NCBI GenBank assembly: GCA_945910005.1
Contig: CAMDTW010000307.1
Coordinates: forward strand, 310,001 to 374,000
Source: Isoperla grammatica
Lineage: Eukaryota > Arthropoda > Insecta > Plecoptera > Perlodidae
Reading direction: 5' to 3'
DNA length: 64,000 nucleotides
Below, one piece after another: positions 10,200 through 24,200 of the stretch. The notes under the pieces were generated by a model that saw only the letters and a list, made by a program, of their open reading frames with translations, was not told the origin of the DNA and made no database searches. Numbering within the stretch: the stretch's first letter is position 1; each line of letters opens with the position of its first letter. A program made the position numbers and the translations under genes.

Positions 10200-13100
10200 A
10201 AACTCTTGATTTGATAGAAGACGTGGATATGGTTAATTGAGTTGAACACTCCGTCGTAATTGGCATTAGACCCTCTATAAGCAGGAATATACAGAACTGC
10301 AAGAAGCTCCGCCTTCTCTAAGATAAATGCGTTTATATGTCTATGACACTTCACTTCGGAGACTACGCTTTTACATGTAAACTCTTGATTTGATTGAAGA
10401 CGTGGATATGGTTAATTAAGTTGAAGACTCTGTCGTTATTGGCATTAGACCCTCTATTAGCAGGAATATACAGAACTGCAAGAAGCTCCGCCATCTCTAG
10501 GATAATTGCGTTTATATGTCCATATCACTTCACTTCGGAGACTACGCTTTTACATGTAAACTCTTGATTTGATAGAAGACGTGGGTATGTTTAATTAAGT
10601 TGAACACTCCGTCGTTATTGGCATTAGACCCGCTATTAGCAGGAATATACAGAACTGCAAGAAACTCCGCCTTTTTTTAGATAATTGCGTTTATATGTCC
10701 ATACGGTACCACTACACTTCGGACACTACGCTTTTATACGTAAACTCTTGATTTGATAGAAGACGTGGGTATGGTTAATTGAGTTGAAAACTTCGTCGTA
10801 ATTGGCATAAGACTCTCTATTAGCAGGAATACACAGAACTGCAAGAAGCTCCGCCTTCTCTTAGATAATTGCGTTTATATGTCTATGACAATTCACTTCG
10901 GAGACTACGCTTTTATACCTAAACTCTTGATTTGATAGAAAACGTGGTTATGTTTAATTGAGTTGAACACTCCGTCGTAATTGGCATTAGACCCTCTATT
11001 AGCAGAAATATACAGAACGGCAAGAAACTCCGCCTTTTCTAAGATAATTGCGTTTATATGTCTATGACACTTCACTTCGGAGACTATGCTTTTATACGTA
11101 AACTCTTGATTTGATAGAAGACGTGGGTATGTTTAATTGAGTTGTACCCTACGTCGTTATTGGCATTAGACCCTCTATTAGCAGGAGTATACAGAACTGC
11201 AAGAAACTCCGCCTTCTCTAAGATAATTGCGTTTGTATGTCTATGACAATTCACTTCGGAGACTACGCTTTTACATGTAAACTCTTGATTTGATAGAAGA
11301 CATGGATATGGTTAATAAAGTTGAACACTCCGTCGTTATTGGCATTAGACCTTCTAATTGCAGTAATACACAGAACTGCAAGAAACTCCGCCTTCTCTAA
11401 GATAATTGCGTTTATATGTCTATGACACTTCACTTCGGAGACTACGCTTTTATACGTAAACTCTTGATTTGATGGAATACGTGGGTATGTTAAATTAAGT
11501 TGAAAACTCCGTCGTGATTGGCATTAGACCCTCTATTAGCAGGAATATACAGAACTGCAAGAAACTCCGCCTTCTCTAAGATAATTGCGTTTATCCACTA
11601 CACTTCGGAGACTACGCTTTTATACGTAAACTCTTGATTTGATAGAAGACGTGGGTATGTTTAATATAGTTGAACACTCCGTCGTTATTAGCATAAAACC
11701 TTCTATTAGCAGGAATACACAGAACTGCAAAAAACTCCGCCTTCTCTTAGATAATTGCGTTTATATGTCTATGACACTTCACTTCGGAGACTACGCTTTT
11801 ACATGTAAACTCTTGATTTGATAGAAGACGTGGATATGTTAATTGAGATGAACACTCTGTCGTTATTGGCATTAGACCCTCTATTAGCAGGAATATACAG
11901 AACTGCAAGAAGCTCCGCCTTCTCTAAGATAATTGCGTTTATATGTCCATACCACTACACTTCGGAGACTACGCTTTTACATGTAAACTTTTGATTTAAT
12001 AGAAGACGTGGGTATGTTTAATTAAGTTGAAAACTCCGTCGTTATTGGCATTAGACCCGCTATTAGCAGGAATATACAGAACTGCAAGAAGATCCGCCTT
12101 CTCTAAGATATTTGCGTTTATATGTCCATACCACTACACTTCGGAAACTACGCTTTTATACGTTAACTCTTGATTTTATAGAATACGTGGGTATGATTAA
12201 TTGATTTGAACGATCCGTCGTTATTGGCATTAGACCCTCTATTAGCAAGAATATACAGAACTGCAAGAAACTCCGCCTTCTCTTAGATAATTGCGTTTAT
12301 ATGTCCATACGGTACCACTACACTTCGAAGTCAATGCTTTTATACGTAAACTCTTGATTTGATAGAATACGTGGGTATGTTTATTGAGTTGAACCCTCCG
12401 TCGTTATTGGCATTAGACCTTCTATTAGCAGGAATACACAGAACTGCAAGAAACTCCGCCTTCTCTTAGATAATTGCGTTTATATGTCTATGACACTTTA
12501 CTTCGGAGACTACGCTTTTACATGTAAACTCTTGATTTGATAGAAGACGTGGATATGGTTAATTGAGTTGAACACTCCGTCGTAATTGGCATTAGACCCT
12601 TTATAAGCAGGAATATACAGAACTGCAAGAAGCTCCGCCTTCTCTAAGATAAATGCGTTTATATGTCTATGACACTTCACTTCGGGGACTACGCTTTTAC
12701 ATGTAAACTCTTGATTTGATAGAAGACGTGGATATGGTAAAGTGAGTTGAACACTCTGTCGTTTTTAACATTAGACCCTCTATTAGCAGGAATATACAGA
12801 AATGCAAGAAGCTCCGCCTTCTCTAGGATAATTGCGTTTATATGTCCATATCCCTTCACTTCGGAGACTACGCTTTTACATGTAAACTCTTGATTTGATA
12901 GAAGACGTGGGTATGTTTAATTAAGTTGAACACTCCGTCGTTATTGGCATTAGACCCGCTATTAGCAGGAATATACAGAACTGCAAGAAGACCCGCCGTC
13001 TCTATGATATTTGCGTTTATATGTCCATACCACTACACTTCGGAAACTACGCTTTTATACGTAAACTCTTGATTTTATAGAATACGTGGGTATGATTAAT

Positions 13101-16100
13101 TGATTTAAACGATCCGTCGTTATTGGCATTAGACCTTCTATTAGCAAGAATATACAGAACTGCAAGAAACTCTGCCTTCTCTTAGATAATTGCGTTTATA
13201 TGTCCATACGGTACCACTACACTTCGGAGACTACGCTTTTATACGTAAACTCTTGATTTGATAGAAGACGTGGGTATGGTTAATTGAGTTAATTACTTCG
13301 TCGTAATTGGCATAAGACCCTCTATTAGCAGGAATACACAGAACTGCAAGAAGCTCCGCCTTCTCTTAGATAATTGCGTTTATATGTCTATGACACTTCA
13401 CTTCGGAGACTACGCTTTTATACGTAAACTATTGATTTGATAGAAAACGTGGGTATGTTTAATTGAGTTGAACACTCCGTCGTAATTGGCATTAGACCCT
13501 CTATTAGCAGAAATATACAGAACGGTAAGAAACTCCGCCTTCTCTAAAATAATTGCGTTTATATGTCTATGACACTTCACTTCGGAGACTACGCTTTTAT
13601 ACGTAAACTCTTGATTTGATAGAAGACGTGGGTATGTTTAATTGAGTTGTACACTACGTCGTTATTGGCATTAGACCCTCTATTAGCAGGAGTATACAGA
13701 ACTGCAAGAAACTCCGCCTTCTCTAAGATAATTGCGTTTATATGTCTATGACACTTCACTTCGGAGACTACGCTTTTACATGTAAACTCTTGATTTGATA
13801 GAAGACATGGATATGGTTAATTGAGTTGAACACTCCGTCAATATTGGCATAAGACCTTCTAATTGCAGTAATACACAGAACTGCAAGAAACTCCGCCTTC
13901 TGTAAGATAATTGCGTTTATATGTCTAGGACACTTCACTTCGGAGACTACGCTTTTATACGTAAACTCTTGATTTGATAGAATACGTGGGTATGTTAAAT
14001 TCAGTTGAACACTCCGTCGTGGTTGGCATTAGACCCTCTATTAGCAAGAATATACAGAACTGCAAGAAACTCCGCCTTCTCTAAGATAATTGCGTTTATA
14101 TGTCCATACCACTACACTTCGGAGACTACGCTTTTATACGTAAACTCTTGATTTGATAGAAGACGTGGATATGTTAATTGAGTTGAACACTTTGTCGTAA
14201 TTGGCATTAGACCCTCTATTAGCAGGAATATACAGAACTGCAAAAAGCTCCGCCTTCTCTAACATAATTGCGTTTATATGTCCATACCACTACACTTCGG
14301 AGACTACGCTTTTACATGTAAACTCTTGATTTGATAGAAGACGTGGGTATGTTTAATTAAGTTGAAAACTCGGGCGTTAGTAGCATTAGACCCGCTATTA
14401 GCAGGAATATTTAGAACTGCAAGAAGATCCGCCTTCTCTAAGATATTTGCGTTTATATGTCCATACCACTACACTTCGGAAACTACGCTTTTATACGTTA
14501 ACTCTTGATTTTATAGAATACGTGGGTATGATTAATTGATTTGAACGATCCGTCGTTATTGGCATTAGACCCTCTATTGGCAAGAATATACAGAACTGCA
14601 AGAAACTCCGCCTTCTCTTAGATAATTGCGTTTATATGTCCATACGGTACCACTACACTTCGGAGACTACGCTTTTATACGTAAATTCTTGATTTGATAG
14701 AAGACGTGGGTATGGTTAATTGAGTTGAACACTTCGTCGTAATTGGCATAAGACCCTCTATAAGCAGGAATACACAGAACTGCAAGAAGCTCCACCTTCT
14801 CTTAGATAATTGCGTTTATATGTCTATGACACTTCACTTCGGAGACTAAGCTTTTATACGTAAACTCTTGATTTGATAGAAGACGTGGGTTTGTTTAATT
14901 GAGTTGAAAACTCCGTCGTAATTGGCATTAGACCCTCTATTAGCAGAAATATACAGAACGGCAAGAAACTCCGCCTTCTCTAAGATAATTGCGTTTATAT
15001 GTCTATGACTCTTCACTTCGGAGACTACGCTTGTATACGTAAACTCTTGATTTGATAGAAGACGTGGGTATGTTTAATTGAGTTGTACACTACGTCGTTA
15101 TTGGCATTAGACCCTCTATTAGCAGGAGTATACAGAACTGCAAGAAACCCCGCCTTCTCTAAGATAATTGCGTTTATATGTCTATGACACTTCACTTCGG
15201 AGACTACGCTTTTACATGTAAACACTTGATTTGATAGAAGACATGGATATGGTTAATTGAGTTGAAAACTTCGTCGTAATTGGCATAAGACCCTCTATTA
15301 GCAGGAATACACAGAACTGCAAGAAGCTCCGCGGTCTCTTAGATAATTGCGTTTATATGTCTATGACACTTCACTTCGGAGACTACGCTTTTATACGTAA
15401 ACTCTTGATTTGATAGAAGACGTGGGTATGTTAAATTGAGTTGAACACTCCGTCGTAATTGGCATTAGACCCTCTATTAGCAGAAATATACAGAACGGCA
15501 AGAAACTCCGCCTTCTCTAAGATAATTGCGTTTATATGTCTTTGACACTTCACTTCTGAGACTATGCTTTTATACGTAAACTCTTGATTTAATAGAAGAC
15601 GTGGGTATGTTTAATTGAGTTGTACACTACGTCGTTATTGGCATTAGACCCTCTATTAGCAGGAGTATACAGAACTGCAAGAAACTCCGCCTTCTCTAAG
15701 ATAATTGCGTTTATATGTCTATGACACTTCACTTCGGAGACTACGCTTTTACATGTAAACTCTTGATTTGATAGAAGACATGGATATGGTTAATTGAGTT
15801 AAACACTCCGTCGTTATTGCCATTAGACCTTCTAATCGCAGTAATACACAGAACTGCAAGAAACTCCGCCTTTTCTAAGATAATTGCGTTTATATGTCTA
15901 TGACACTTCACTTCGGAGACTACGCTTTTATACGTAAACTCTTGATTTGATAGAATACGTGGGTATGTTTAATTAAGTTGAACACTCCGTCGTGATTTGC
16001 ATTAGACCCTCTATAAGCAGGAATATACAAAACTGCAAGTAACTCCGCCTTCTCTAAGATAATTGCGTTTATATGTCCATACCACTACACTTCGGAGACT

Positions 16101-16465
16101 ACGCTTTTATACGTAAACTCTTGATTTGATAGAAGACGTGGGTATGTTTTATTGAGTTGAACAATCTGTCGTAATAAGCATTAGACCTTCTATTAGCAGG
16201 AATACACAGAACTGCAAGAAACTCCGCCTTCTCTTAGATAATTGCGTTTATATGTCTATGACACTTCACTTCGGAGACTACGCTTTTACATGTAAACTCT
16301 TGATTTGATAGAAGACGTGGGTATGTTTAATTAAGTTGAAAACTCCTTCGTTATTGGCATTAGACTTGCTATTTGCAGGAATATACAGAACTGCAAGAAG
16401 ATCCGCCTTCTCTAAGATATTTGCGTTTATATGTCCATACCACTTCACTTCGGAAACTACGCTTG
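10200..16465 (+). repeat. 6.3-kb block duplicated at 20.23-26.49 kb
   Basis: This block aligns with about 20,230-26,495 at a constant 10,030 bp (56 monomers). Markers include AAGTTGAAGACTCTGTCG (about 10,428 and 20,447), the KpnI monomer followed by GGACACTACG (10,705 and 20,735), the 170-bp monomer, and the CTCGGGCG monomer. It overlaps the left edge of giant unit copy 1, so part of the unit was already duplicated before the unit itself was. A patch at 21.11-21.24 kb departs from the alignment. The match ends at 16,465/26,495, where GCTTGTATAC meets GCTTTTATAC. Confidence 0.83.
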
Positions 16466-18340
16466 TATACGTAAACTCTTGATTTGATAGAATACGTGGG
16501 TATGTTAAATTAGGTTGAACACTCCGTCGTGATTGGCATTAGACCTTCTAATAGCAGGAATATACAGAACTGCAAGAAACTCCGCCTTCTCTTAGATAAT
16601 TGCGTTTATATGTCCATACCACTACACTTCGGAGACTACGCTTTTATACGTAAACTCTTGATTTGATAGAAGACGTGGGTATATTTAATTGAGTTGTACA
16701 CTAGGTCGTTATTGGCATTAGACTTTCTATAAGCAGGAATGTACAGAACTGCAAGAAACTCCGCCTTCTCTAAGATAATTGCGTTTATATGTCTATGACA
16801 CTCACTTCGGAGACTACGCTTTTACATGTAAACTCTTGATTTGATAGAAGACGTGGGTATATTTAATTGACTTCAACACTCCGTCGTATTTGGCAATAGA
16901 CACTCTATTAGCAAGAATATACATCACTGCAAGAAACTCCGCCTTCTCTAAGATAATTGCGTTTATATGTCCATACCACTACACTTCGGAGACTACGCTT
17001 ATACATGTAAACTCTTGATTTGATAGAAGACGTGGGTATGTTTTAAGGAGTAGAACACTACGTTGTCATTGGCATTAGACCCTCTATTAGCAGGAATATA
17101 CAGAACTGCAAGAAACTCCGCCTTCTCTTAAATAATTGAGTTTATATGTCTATGACACTTCACTTCGGAGACTACGCTTTTACATGTAAACTCTTGATTT
17201 GATAGAAGACGTGGGTATGTTTAATTGATTTGTACACTTCGTCGTTATTGGCATTAGACCCTCTATTAGCAGGAGTATACAGAACTGCAAGAAACTCCGC
17301 CTTCTCTAAGATAATTGCGTTTGTATGTCTATGACACTTCACTTCGGAGACTACGCTTTTACATGTAAACTCTTGATTTGATAGAAGACATGGATATGGT
17401 TAATAAAGTTGAAAACTCCTTCGTAATTGGCATTAGACCTTCTAATTGCAGTAATACACAGAACTGCAAGAAACTCCGCCTTCTCTAAGATAATTGCGTT
17501 TATATGTCTATGACATTTCACTTCGGAGACTACGGTTTTATACGTAAACTCTTGATTTGATAGAATACGTGGGTATGTTAAATTAAGTTGAACACTCCGT
17601 CGTGATTAGCATTAGACCTTCTATTAGCAGGAATACACAGAACTGCAAAAAACTCCGCCTTCTCTTAGATAATTGCGTTTATATGTCTATGACACTTCAC
17701 TTCGGAGACTACGCTTTTACATGTAAACTCTTGATTTGATAGAAGACGTGGATATGTTAATTGAGTTGAACACTCTGTCGTTATTGGCATAAGACCCTCT
17801 ATTAGCAGGAATATACAGAACTGCAAGAAGCTCCGCCTTCTCTAAGATAATTGCGTTTATATGTCCATACCACTACACTTCGGAGACTACGCTTTTACAT
17901 GTAAACTTTTGATTTGATAGAAGACGTGGGTATGTTTAATTAAGTGGAAAACTCCGTCGTTATTGGCATTAGACCCGCTATTAGCAGGAATATACAGAAC
18001 TGCAAGAAGATCCGCCTTCTCTAAGATATTTGCGTTTATATGTCCATACCACTACACTTCGGAAACTACGCTTTTATACGTAAACTCTTGATTTTATAGA
18101 ATACGTGGGTATGATTAATTGATTTGAACGATCCGTCGTTATTGGCATTAGACCCTCTATTAGCAAGAATATACAGAACTGCAAGAAACTCCGCCTTCTC
18201 TTAGATAATGGCGTTTATATGTCCATACGGTACCACTACACTTCGGAGTCAATGCTTTTAAAGGTAAACTCTTGATTTGATAGAATACGTGGGTATGTTT
18301 AATTGAGTTGAACACTCCGTCGTTATTGGCATTAGACCTT
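16465..18340 (+). repeat. Block duplicated at 27.39-29.27 kb
   Basis: Downstream of the 10,030-bp match, sequence from about 16,465 aligns with about 27,395 onward at offset 10,930 (61 monomers). Shared markers are TGTTAAATTAGGTTG (16,503 and 27,433), the 2-bp-shortened GACACTCACTTCGG (16,797 and 27,727), GGAGTAGAACACTACGTTG (17,046 and 27,976), and TTTTAAAGGTAAAC after a KpnI monomer (18,256 and 29,186). The jump from 10,030 to 10,930 means the later copy has five additional monomers at 26.49-27.39 kb. Confidence 0.83.
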
Positions 18341-21111
18341 CTATTAGCAGGAATACACAGAACTACAAGAAACTCCGCCTTCTCTTAGATAATTGCGTTT
18401 ATATGTCTATGACACTTTACTTCGGAGACAACGCTTTTACATGTAAACTCTTGATTTGATAGAAGACGTGGATATGGTTAATTGAGTTGAACACTCCGTC
18501 GTAATTGGCATTAGACCCTTTATAAGCAGGAATATACAGAACTGCAAGAAGCTCCGCCTTCTCTAAGATAAATGCGTTTATATGTCTATGACACTTCACT
18601 TCGGAGACTACGCTTTTACATGTAAACTCTAAATTTGATAGAAGACGTGGATATGGTTAATTGAGTTGAACACTTTGTCGTTATTGGCATTAGACCCTCT
18701 ATTAGCAGGAGTATACAGAACTGCAAGAAACTCCGCCTTCTCTAAGATAATTGCGTTTATATGTCTATGACACTTCACTTCGGAGACTACGCTTTTACAT
18801 GTAAACTCTTGATTTGATAGAAGACATGGATATGGTTAATTGAGTTGAACACTCCGTCGTTATAGGCATTAGACCCTCTATTAGCAGGAATACACAGAAC
18901 TGCAAGAATCTTCGCCTTCTCTTAGATAATTGCGTTTATATGTCTATGACACTTCACTTCGGAGACTACGCCTTTATACGTAAACTCTTGATTTGATAGA
19001 ATACGTGGGTATGTTGAATTAAGTTGAACACTTCGTCGTGATTGGCATTAGACCTTCTAATAGCAGGAATATACAGAACTGCAAGAAACTCCGCCTTCTC
19101 TTAGATAATTGCGTTTATATGTCCATACCACTACACTTCGGAGACTACGCTTTTATACGTAAACTCTTGATTTGATAGAAGACGTGGGTATGGTTAATTA
19201 AGTTGTACACTAGGTCGTTATTGGCATTAGACTTTCTATAAGCAGGAATGTACAGAACTGCAAGAAACTCCGCCTTCTCTTAGATAATTGCGTTTATATG
19301 TCTATTACACTTCACTTCGGAGACTACGCTTTTACATGTAAACTCTTGATTTGATAGAAGACGTGGGTATGTTTAATTGAGTTCAACACTCCTTCGTATT
19401 TGGCAATAGACCCTCTATTAGCAAGAATATACAGAACTGCAAGAAACTCCACCTTCTCTAAGATAATTGCGTTAAGTCCATGACACTTCCCTTCGGAGAC
19501 AACGCTTTTATACGTAAACTCTTGATTTGATAGAATACGTGGGTATGTTTAATAAAGTTGAACACTCCGTCGTGATAAGCATTAGACTCTCTATTAGCAA
19601 AAAATATACAGAACTGCAAAAAACTCCGCCTTCTCTAAGATAATTGCGTTAAGTCCATGACACTACCCTTCGGAGACAACGCTTTTATACGTAAACTCTT
19701 GATTTGATAGAATACGTGGGTATGTTTAATTAAGTTAAACACTCCGTCGTTATTGGCATTAGACCCTCTATTAGCAGGAATACAAAAACCTGCAAACAAC
19801 TCCGCCTTCTCTTACATAATTGCGTTTATATGTCCATACCACTTCACTTCAAAGACTACGCTTTTATACGTAAACTCTTGATTTGATAGAATACGTGGGT
19901 ATGTTTAATTGAGTTGAACACTCCGTCGTTATAAGCAATAGACCCTTTATTAGCAAGAAAATACAGAACTGTAAGAAACTCCGCCTTCTCTAAGATAATT
20001 GCGTTTATATGTCCATACCACTACACTTCGGAGTCAACGCTTTTATACGTAAACTCTTGATTTGATAGAATACGTGGGTATGTTTAATTGAGTTGAACAC
20101 TCCGTCGTAATTGGCATTAGACCCTCTATTAGCAGGAATATACAGAACTGCAAGAAACTCCGCCTTCTCTTAGATTTTTGCGTGTATATGTCTATAACAC
20201 TTCACTTCGGAGACTACGCTTTTACATGTAAACTCTTGATTTGATAGAAGACGTGGATATGGTTAATTCAGTTGAACACTCCGTCGTTATTGGCATTAGA
20301 CCCTCTATAAGCAGGAATATACAGAACTGCAAGAAGCTCCGCCTTCTCTAAGATAAATGCGTTTATATGTCTATGACACTTCACTTCGGAGACTACGCTT
20401 TTACATGTAAACTCTTGATTTGATAGAAGACGTGGATATGGTTAATTAAGTTGAAGACTCTGTCGTTATTGGCATTAGACCCTCTATTAGCAGGAATATA
20501 CAGAACTGCAAGAAGCTCCGCCATCTCTAGGATAATTGCGTTTATATGTCCATATCATTTTACTTCGGAGACTACGCTTTTACATGTAAACTCTTGATTT
20601 GATAGAAGACGTGGGTATGTTTAATTAAGTTGAACACTCCGTCGTTATAAGCATTAGACCCGCTATTAGCAGGAATATACAGAACTGCAAGAAACTCCGC
20701 CTTCTCTTAGATAATTGCGTTTATATGTCCATACGGTACCACTACACTTCGGACACTACGCTTTTATACGTAAACTCTTGATTTGATAGAAGACGTGGGT
20801 ATGGTTAATTGAGTTGAAAACTTCGTCGTAATTGGCATAAGACTCTCTATTAGCAGGAATACACAGAACTGCAAGAAGCTCCGCCTTCTCTTAGATAATT
20901 GCGTTTATATGTCTATGACAATTCACTTCGGAGACTACGCTTTTATACCTAAACTCTTGATTTGATAGAAAACGTGGTTATGTTTAATTGAGTTGAACAC
21001 TCCGTCGTAATTGGCATTAGACCCTCTATTAGCAGAAATATACAGAACGGCAAGAAACTCCGCCTTCTCTAAGATAATTGCGTTTATATGTCTATGACAC
21101 TTCACTTCGGA

Positions 21112-21236
21112 GACAACGCTTTTATACGTTAACTCTTGATTTGATAGAATACGTGGGTATGTTTAATTAAGTTAAACACTCCGTCGTTATAAGCATTAGA
21201 CCCTCTATTAGCAGGAATACAAAGACCTGCAAACAA
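21112..21236 (+). repeat. Short conversion-like patch within the 10.03-kb duplication
   Basis: Inside the 10,030-bp-offset alignment this ~125-bp stretch differs from its partner at 11.08-11.21 kb, although both flanks match. It reads GACAACGC, GATAGAATACG, AAGTTAAACACTCC and GACCTGCAAACAACTCC. The same suite of variants, in the same order, is found at about 19,675-19,800, eight monomers upstream. The patch is inherited unchanged at about 37.96-38.09 and 45.12-45.24 kb, so it predates the giant-unit duplication. Confidence 0.7.
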
Positions 21237-24200
21237 CTCCGCCTTCTCTAAGATAATTGCGTTTGTATGTCTATGACAATTCACTTCGGAGACTACGCTT
21301 TTACATGTAAACTCTTGATTTGATAGAAGACATGGATCAGGTTAATAAAGTTGAACACTCCGTCGTTATTGGCATTAGACCTTCTAATTGCAGTAATACA
21401 CAGAACTGCAAGAAACTCCGCCTTCTCTAAGATAATTGCGTTTATATGTCTATGACACTTCACTTCGGAGACTACGCTTTTATACGTATACTCTTGATTT
21501 GATGGAATACGTGGGTATGTTAAATTCAGTTGAAAACTCCGTCGTGATTGGCATTAGACCCTCTATTAGCAGGAATATACAGAACTGCAAGAAACTCCGC
21601 CTTCTCTAAGATAATTGCGTTTATCCACTACACTTCGGAGACTACGCTTTTATACGTAAACTCTTGATTTGATAGAAGACGTGGGTATGTTTAATATAGT
21701 TGAACACTCCGTCGTTATAAGCATAAAACCTTCTATTAGCAGGAATACACAGAACTGCAAAAAACTCCGCCTTCTCTTGGATAATTGCGTTTATATGTCT
21801 ATGACACTTCACTTCGGAGACTACGCTTTTACATGTAAACTCTTGATTTGATAGAAGACGTGGATATGTTAATTGAGTTGAACACTCTGTCGTTATTGGC
21901 ATTAGACCCTCTATTAGCAGGAATATACAGAACTGCAAGAAGCTCCGCCTTCTCTAAGATAATTGCGTTTATATGTCCATACCACTACACTTCGGAGACT
22001 ACGCTTTTACATGTAAACTTTTGATTTAATAGAAGACGTGGGTATGTTTAATTAAGTTGAAAACTCCGTCGTTATTGGCATTAGACCCGCTATTAGCAGG
22101 AATATACAGAACTGCAAGAAGATCCGCCTTCTCTAAGATATTTGCGTTTATATGTCCATACCACTACACTTCGGAAACTACGCTTTTATACGTAAACTCT
22201 TGATTTTATAGAATACGTGGGTATGATTAATTGATTTGAACGATCCGTCGTTATTGGCATTAGACCCTCTATTAGCAAGAATATACAGAACTGCAAGAAA
22301 CTCCGCCTTCTCTTAGATAATTGCGTTTATATGTCCATACGGTACCACTACACTTCGGAGTCAATGCTTTTATACGTAAACTCTTGATTTGATAGAATAC
22401 GTGGGTATGTTAATTGAGTTGAACCCTCCGTCGTTATTGGCATTAGACCTTCTATTAGCAGGAATACACAGAACTGCAAGAAACTCCGCCTTCTCTTAGA
22501 TAATTGCGTTTATATGTCTATGACACTTTACTTCGGAGACTACGCTTTTACATGTAAACTCTTGATTTGATAGAAGACGTGGATATGGTTAATTGAGTTG
22601 AACACTCCGTCGTAATTGGCATTAGACCCTTTATCAGCAGGAATATACAGAACTGCAAGAAGCTCCGCCTTCTCTAAGATAAATGCGTTTATATGTCTAT
22701 GACACTTCACTTCGGGGACTACGCTTTTACATGTAAACTCTTGATTTGATAGAAGACGTGGATATGGTAAATTGAGTTGAACACTCTGTCTGTTTTAACA
22801 TTAGACCCTCTATTAGCAGGAATATACAGAAATGCAAGAAGCTCCGCCTTCTCTAGGATAATTGCGTTTATATGTCCATATCCCTTTACTTCGGAGACTA
22901 CGCTTTTACATGTTAACTCTTGATTTGATAGAAGACGTGGGTATGTTTAATTAAGTTGAACACTCCGTCGTTATTGGCATTAGACCCGCTATTAGCAGGA
23001 ATATACAGAACTGCAAGAAGACCCGCCGTCTCTATGATATTTGCGTTTATATGTCCATACCACTACACTTCGGAAACTACGCTTTTATACGTAAACTCTT
23101 GATTTTATAGAATACGTGGGTATGATTAATTGATTTAAACGATCCGTCGTTATTGGCATTAGACCTTCTATTAGCAAGAATATACAGAACTGCAAGAAAC
23201 TCTGCCTTCTCTTAGATAATTGCGTTTATATGTCCATACGGTACCACTACACTTCGGAGACTACGCTTTTATACGTAAACTCTTGATTTGATAGAAGACG
23301 TGGGTATGGTTAATTAAGTTAATTACTTCGTCGTAATTGGCATAAGACCCTCTATTAGCAGGAATACACAGAACTGCAAGAAGCTCCGCCTTCTCTTAGA
23401 TAATTGCGTTTATATGTCTATGACACTTCACTTCGGAGACTACGCTTTTATACGTAAACTATTGATTTGATAGAAAACGTGGGTATGTTAAATTGAGTTG
23501 AACACTCCGTCGTAATTGGCATTAGACCCTCTATTAGCAGAAATATACAGAACGGTAAGAAACTCCGCCTTCTCTAAGATAATTGCGTTTATATGTCTAT
23601 GACACTTCACTTCGGAGACTACGCTTTTATACGTAAACTCTTGATTTGATAGAAGACGTGGGTATGTTTAATTGAGTTGTACACTACGTCGTTATTGGCA
23701 TTAGACCCTCTATTAGCAGGAGTATACAGAACTGCAAGAAACGCCGCCTTCTCTAAGATAATTGCGTTTATATGTCTATGACACTTCACTTCGGAGACTA
23801 CGCTTTTACATGTAAACTCTTGATTTGATAGAAGACATGGATATGGTTAATTGAGTTGAACACTCCGTCAATATTGGCATAAGACCTTCTAATTGCAGTA
23901 ATACACAGAACTGCAAGAAACTCCGCCTTCTGTAAGATAATTGCGTTTATATGTCTAGGACACTTCACTTCGGAGACTACGCTTTTATACGTAAACTCTT
24001 GATTTGATAGAATACGTGGGTATGTTAAATTAAGTTGAACACTCCGTCGTGATTGGCATTAGACCCTCTATTAGCAAGAATATACAGAACTGCAAGAAAC
24101 TCCGCCTTCTCTAAGATAATTGCGTTTATATGTCCATACCACTACACTTCGGAGACTACGCTTTTATACGTAAACTCTTGATTCGATAGAAGACGTGGAT

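Larger units (their letters stand above)
4830..10210 (+). repeat. Eroded 13-14-monomer higher-order repeat, three units
   Basis: The rare GGGTTAGTTTAATTGATT monomer occurs at about 5021, 7532 and 9864. Each time it is preceded by a GTGGATATGGTTAATTGAG monomer and followed by a KpnI-site position and a GATAGACGACG monomer (5191, 7702, 10034). The spacings are 2,511 and 2,332 bp, about 14 and 13 monomers. The second unit carries an extra monomer near 8,060 and a deletion of about 10 bp near 8,310. The units differ at many positions, so this periodicity is old compared with the duplications to the right. Confidence 0.75.
1556..11291 (+). repeat. Diverged left domain of the array
   Basis: About 9.7 kb of the same satellite in which neighbouring and distant monomers share fewer private variants than in the rest of the window. 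Orders of monomer types seen later (for example the GTTGTACACTA, TATATTTAATTGA and AAAACTACGTCGTC types at about 3.2-3.7 kb, compare 16.7-17.2 kb) are recognisable but with many extra substitutions. This is what older or less recently homogenised array sequence would look like. It holds no gene and no non-satellite sequence. Confidence 0.75.

Noticed and set aside
21642..21938. Minus-strand open frames of 60-98 codons recurring across the window
   Set aside because: They read through one to one and a half monomers on the reverse strand and vary in length only as single substitutions create or remove stops. Similar peptides come from DNA repetition, not selection on protein. There is no evidence of a gene.
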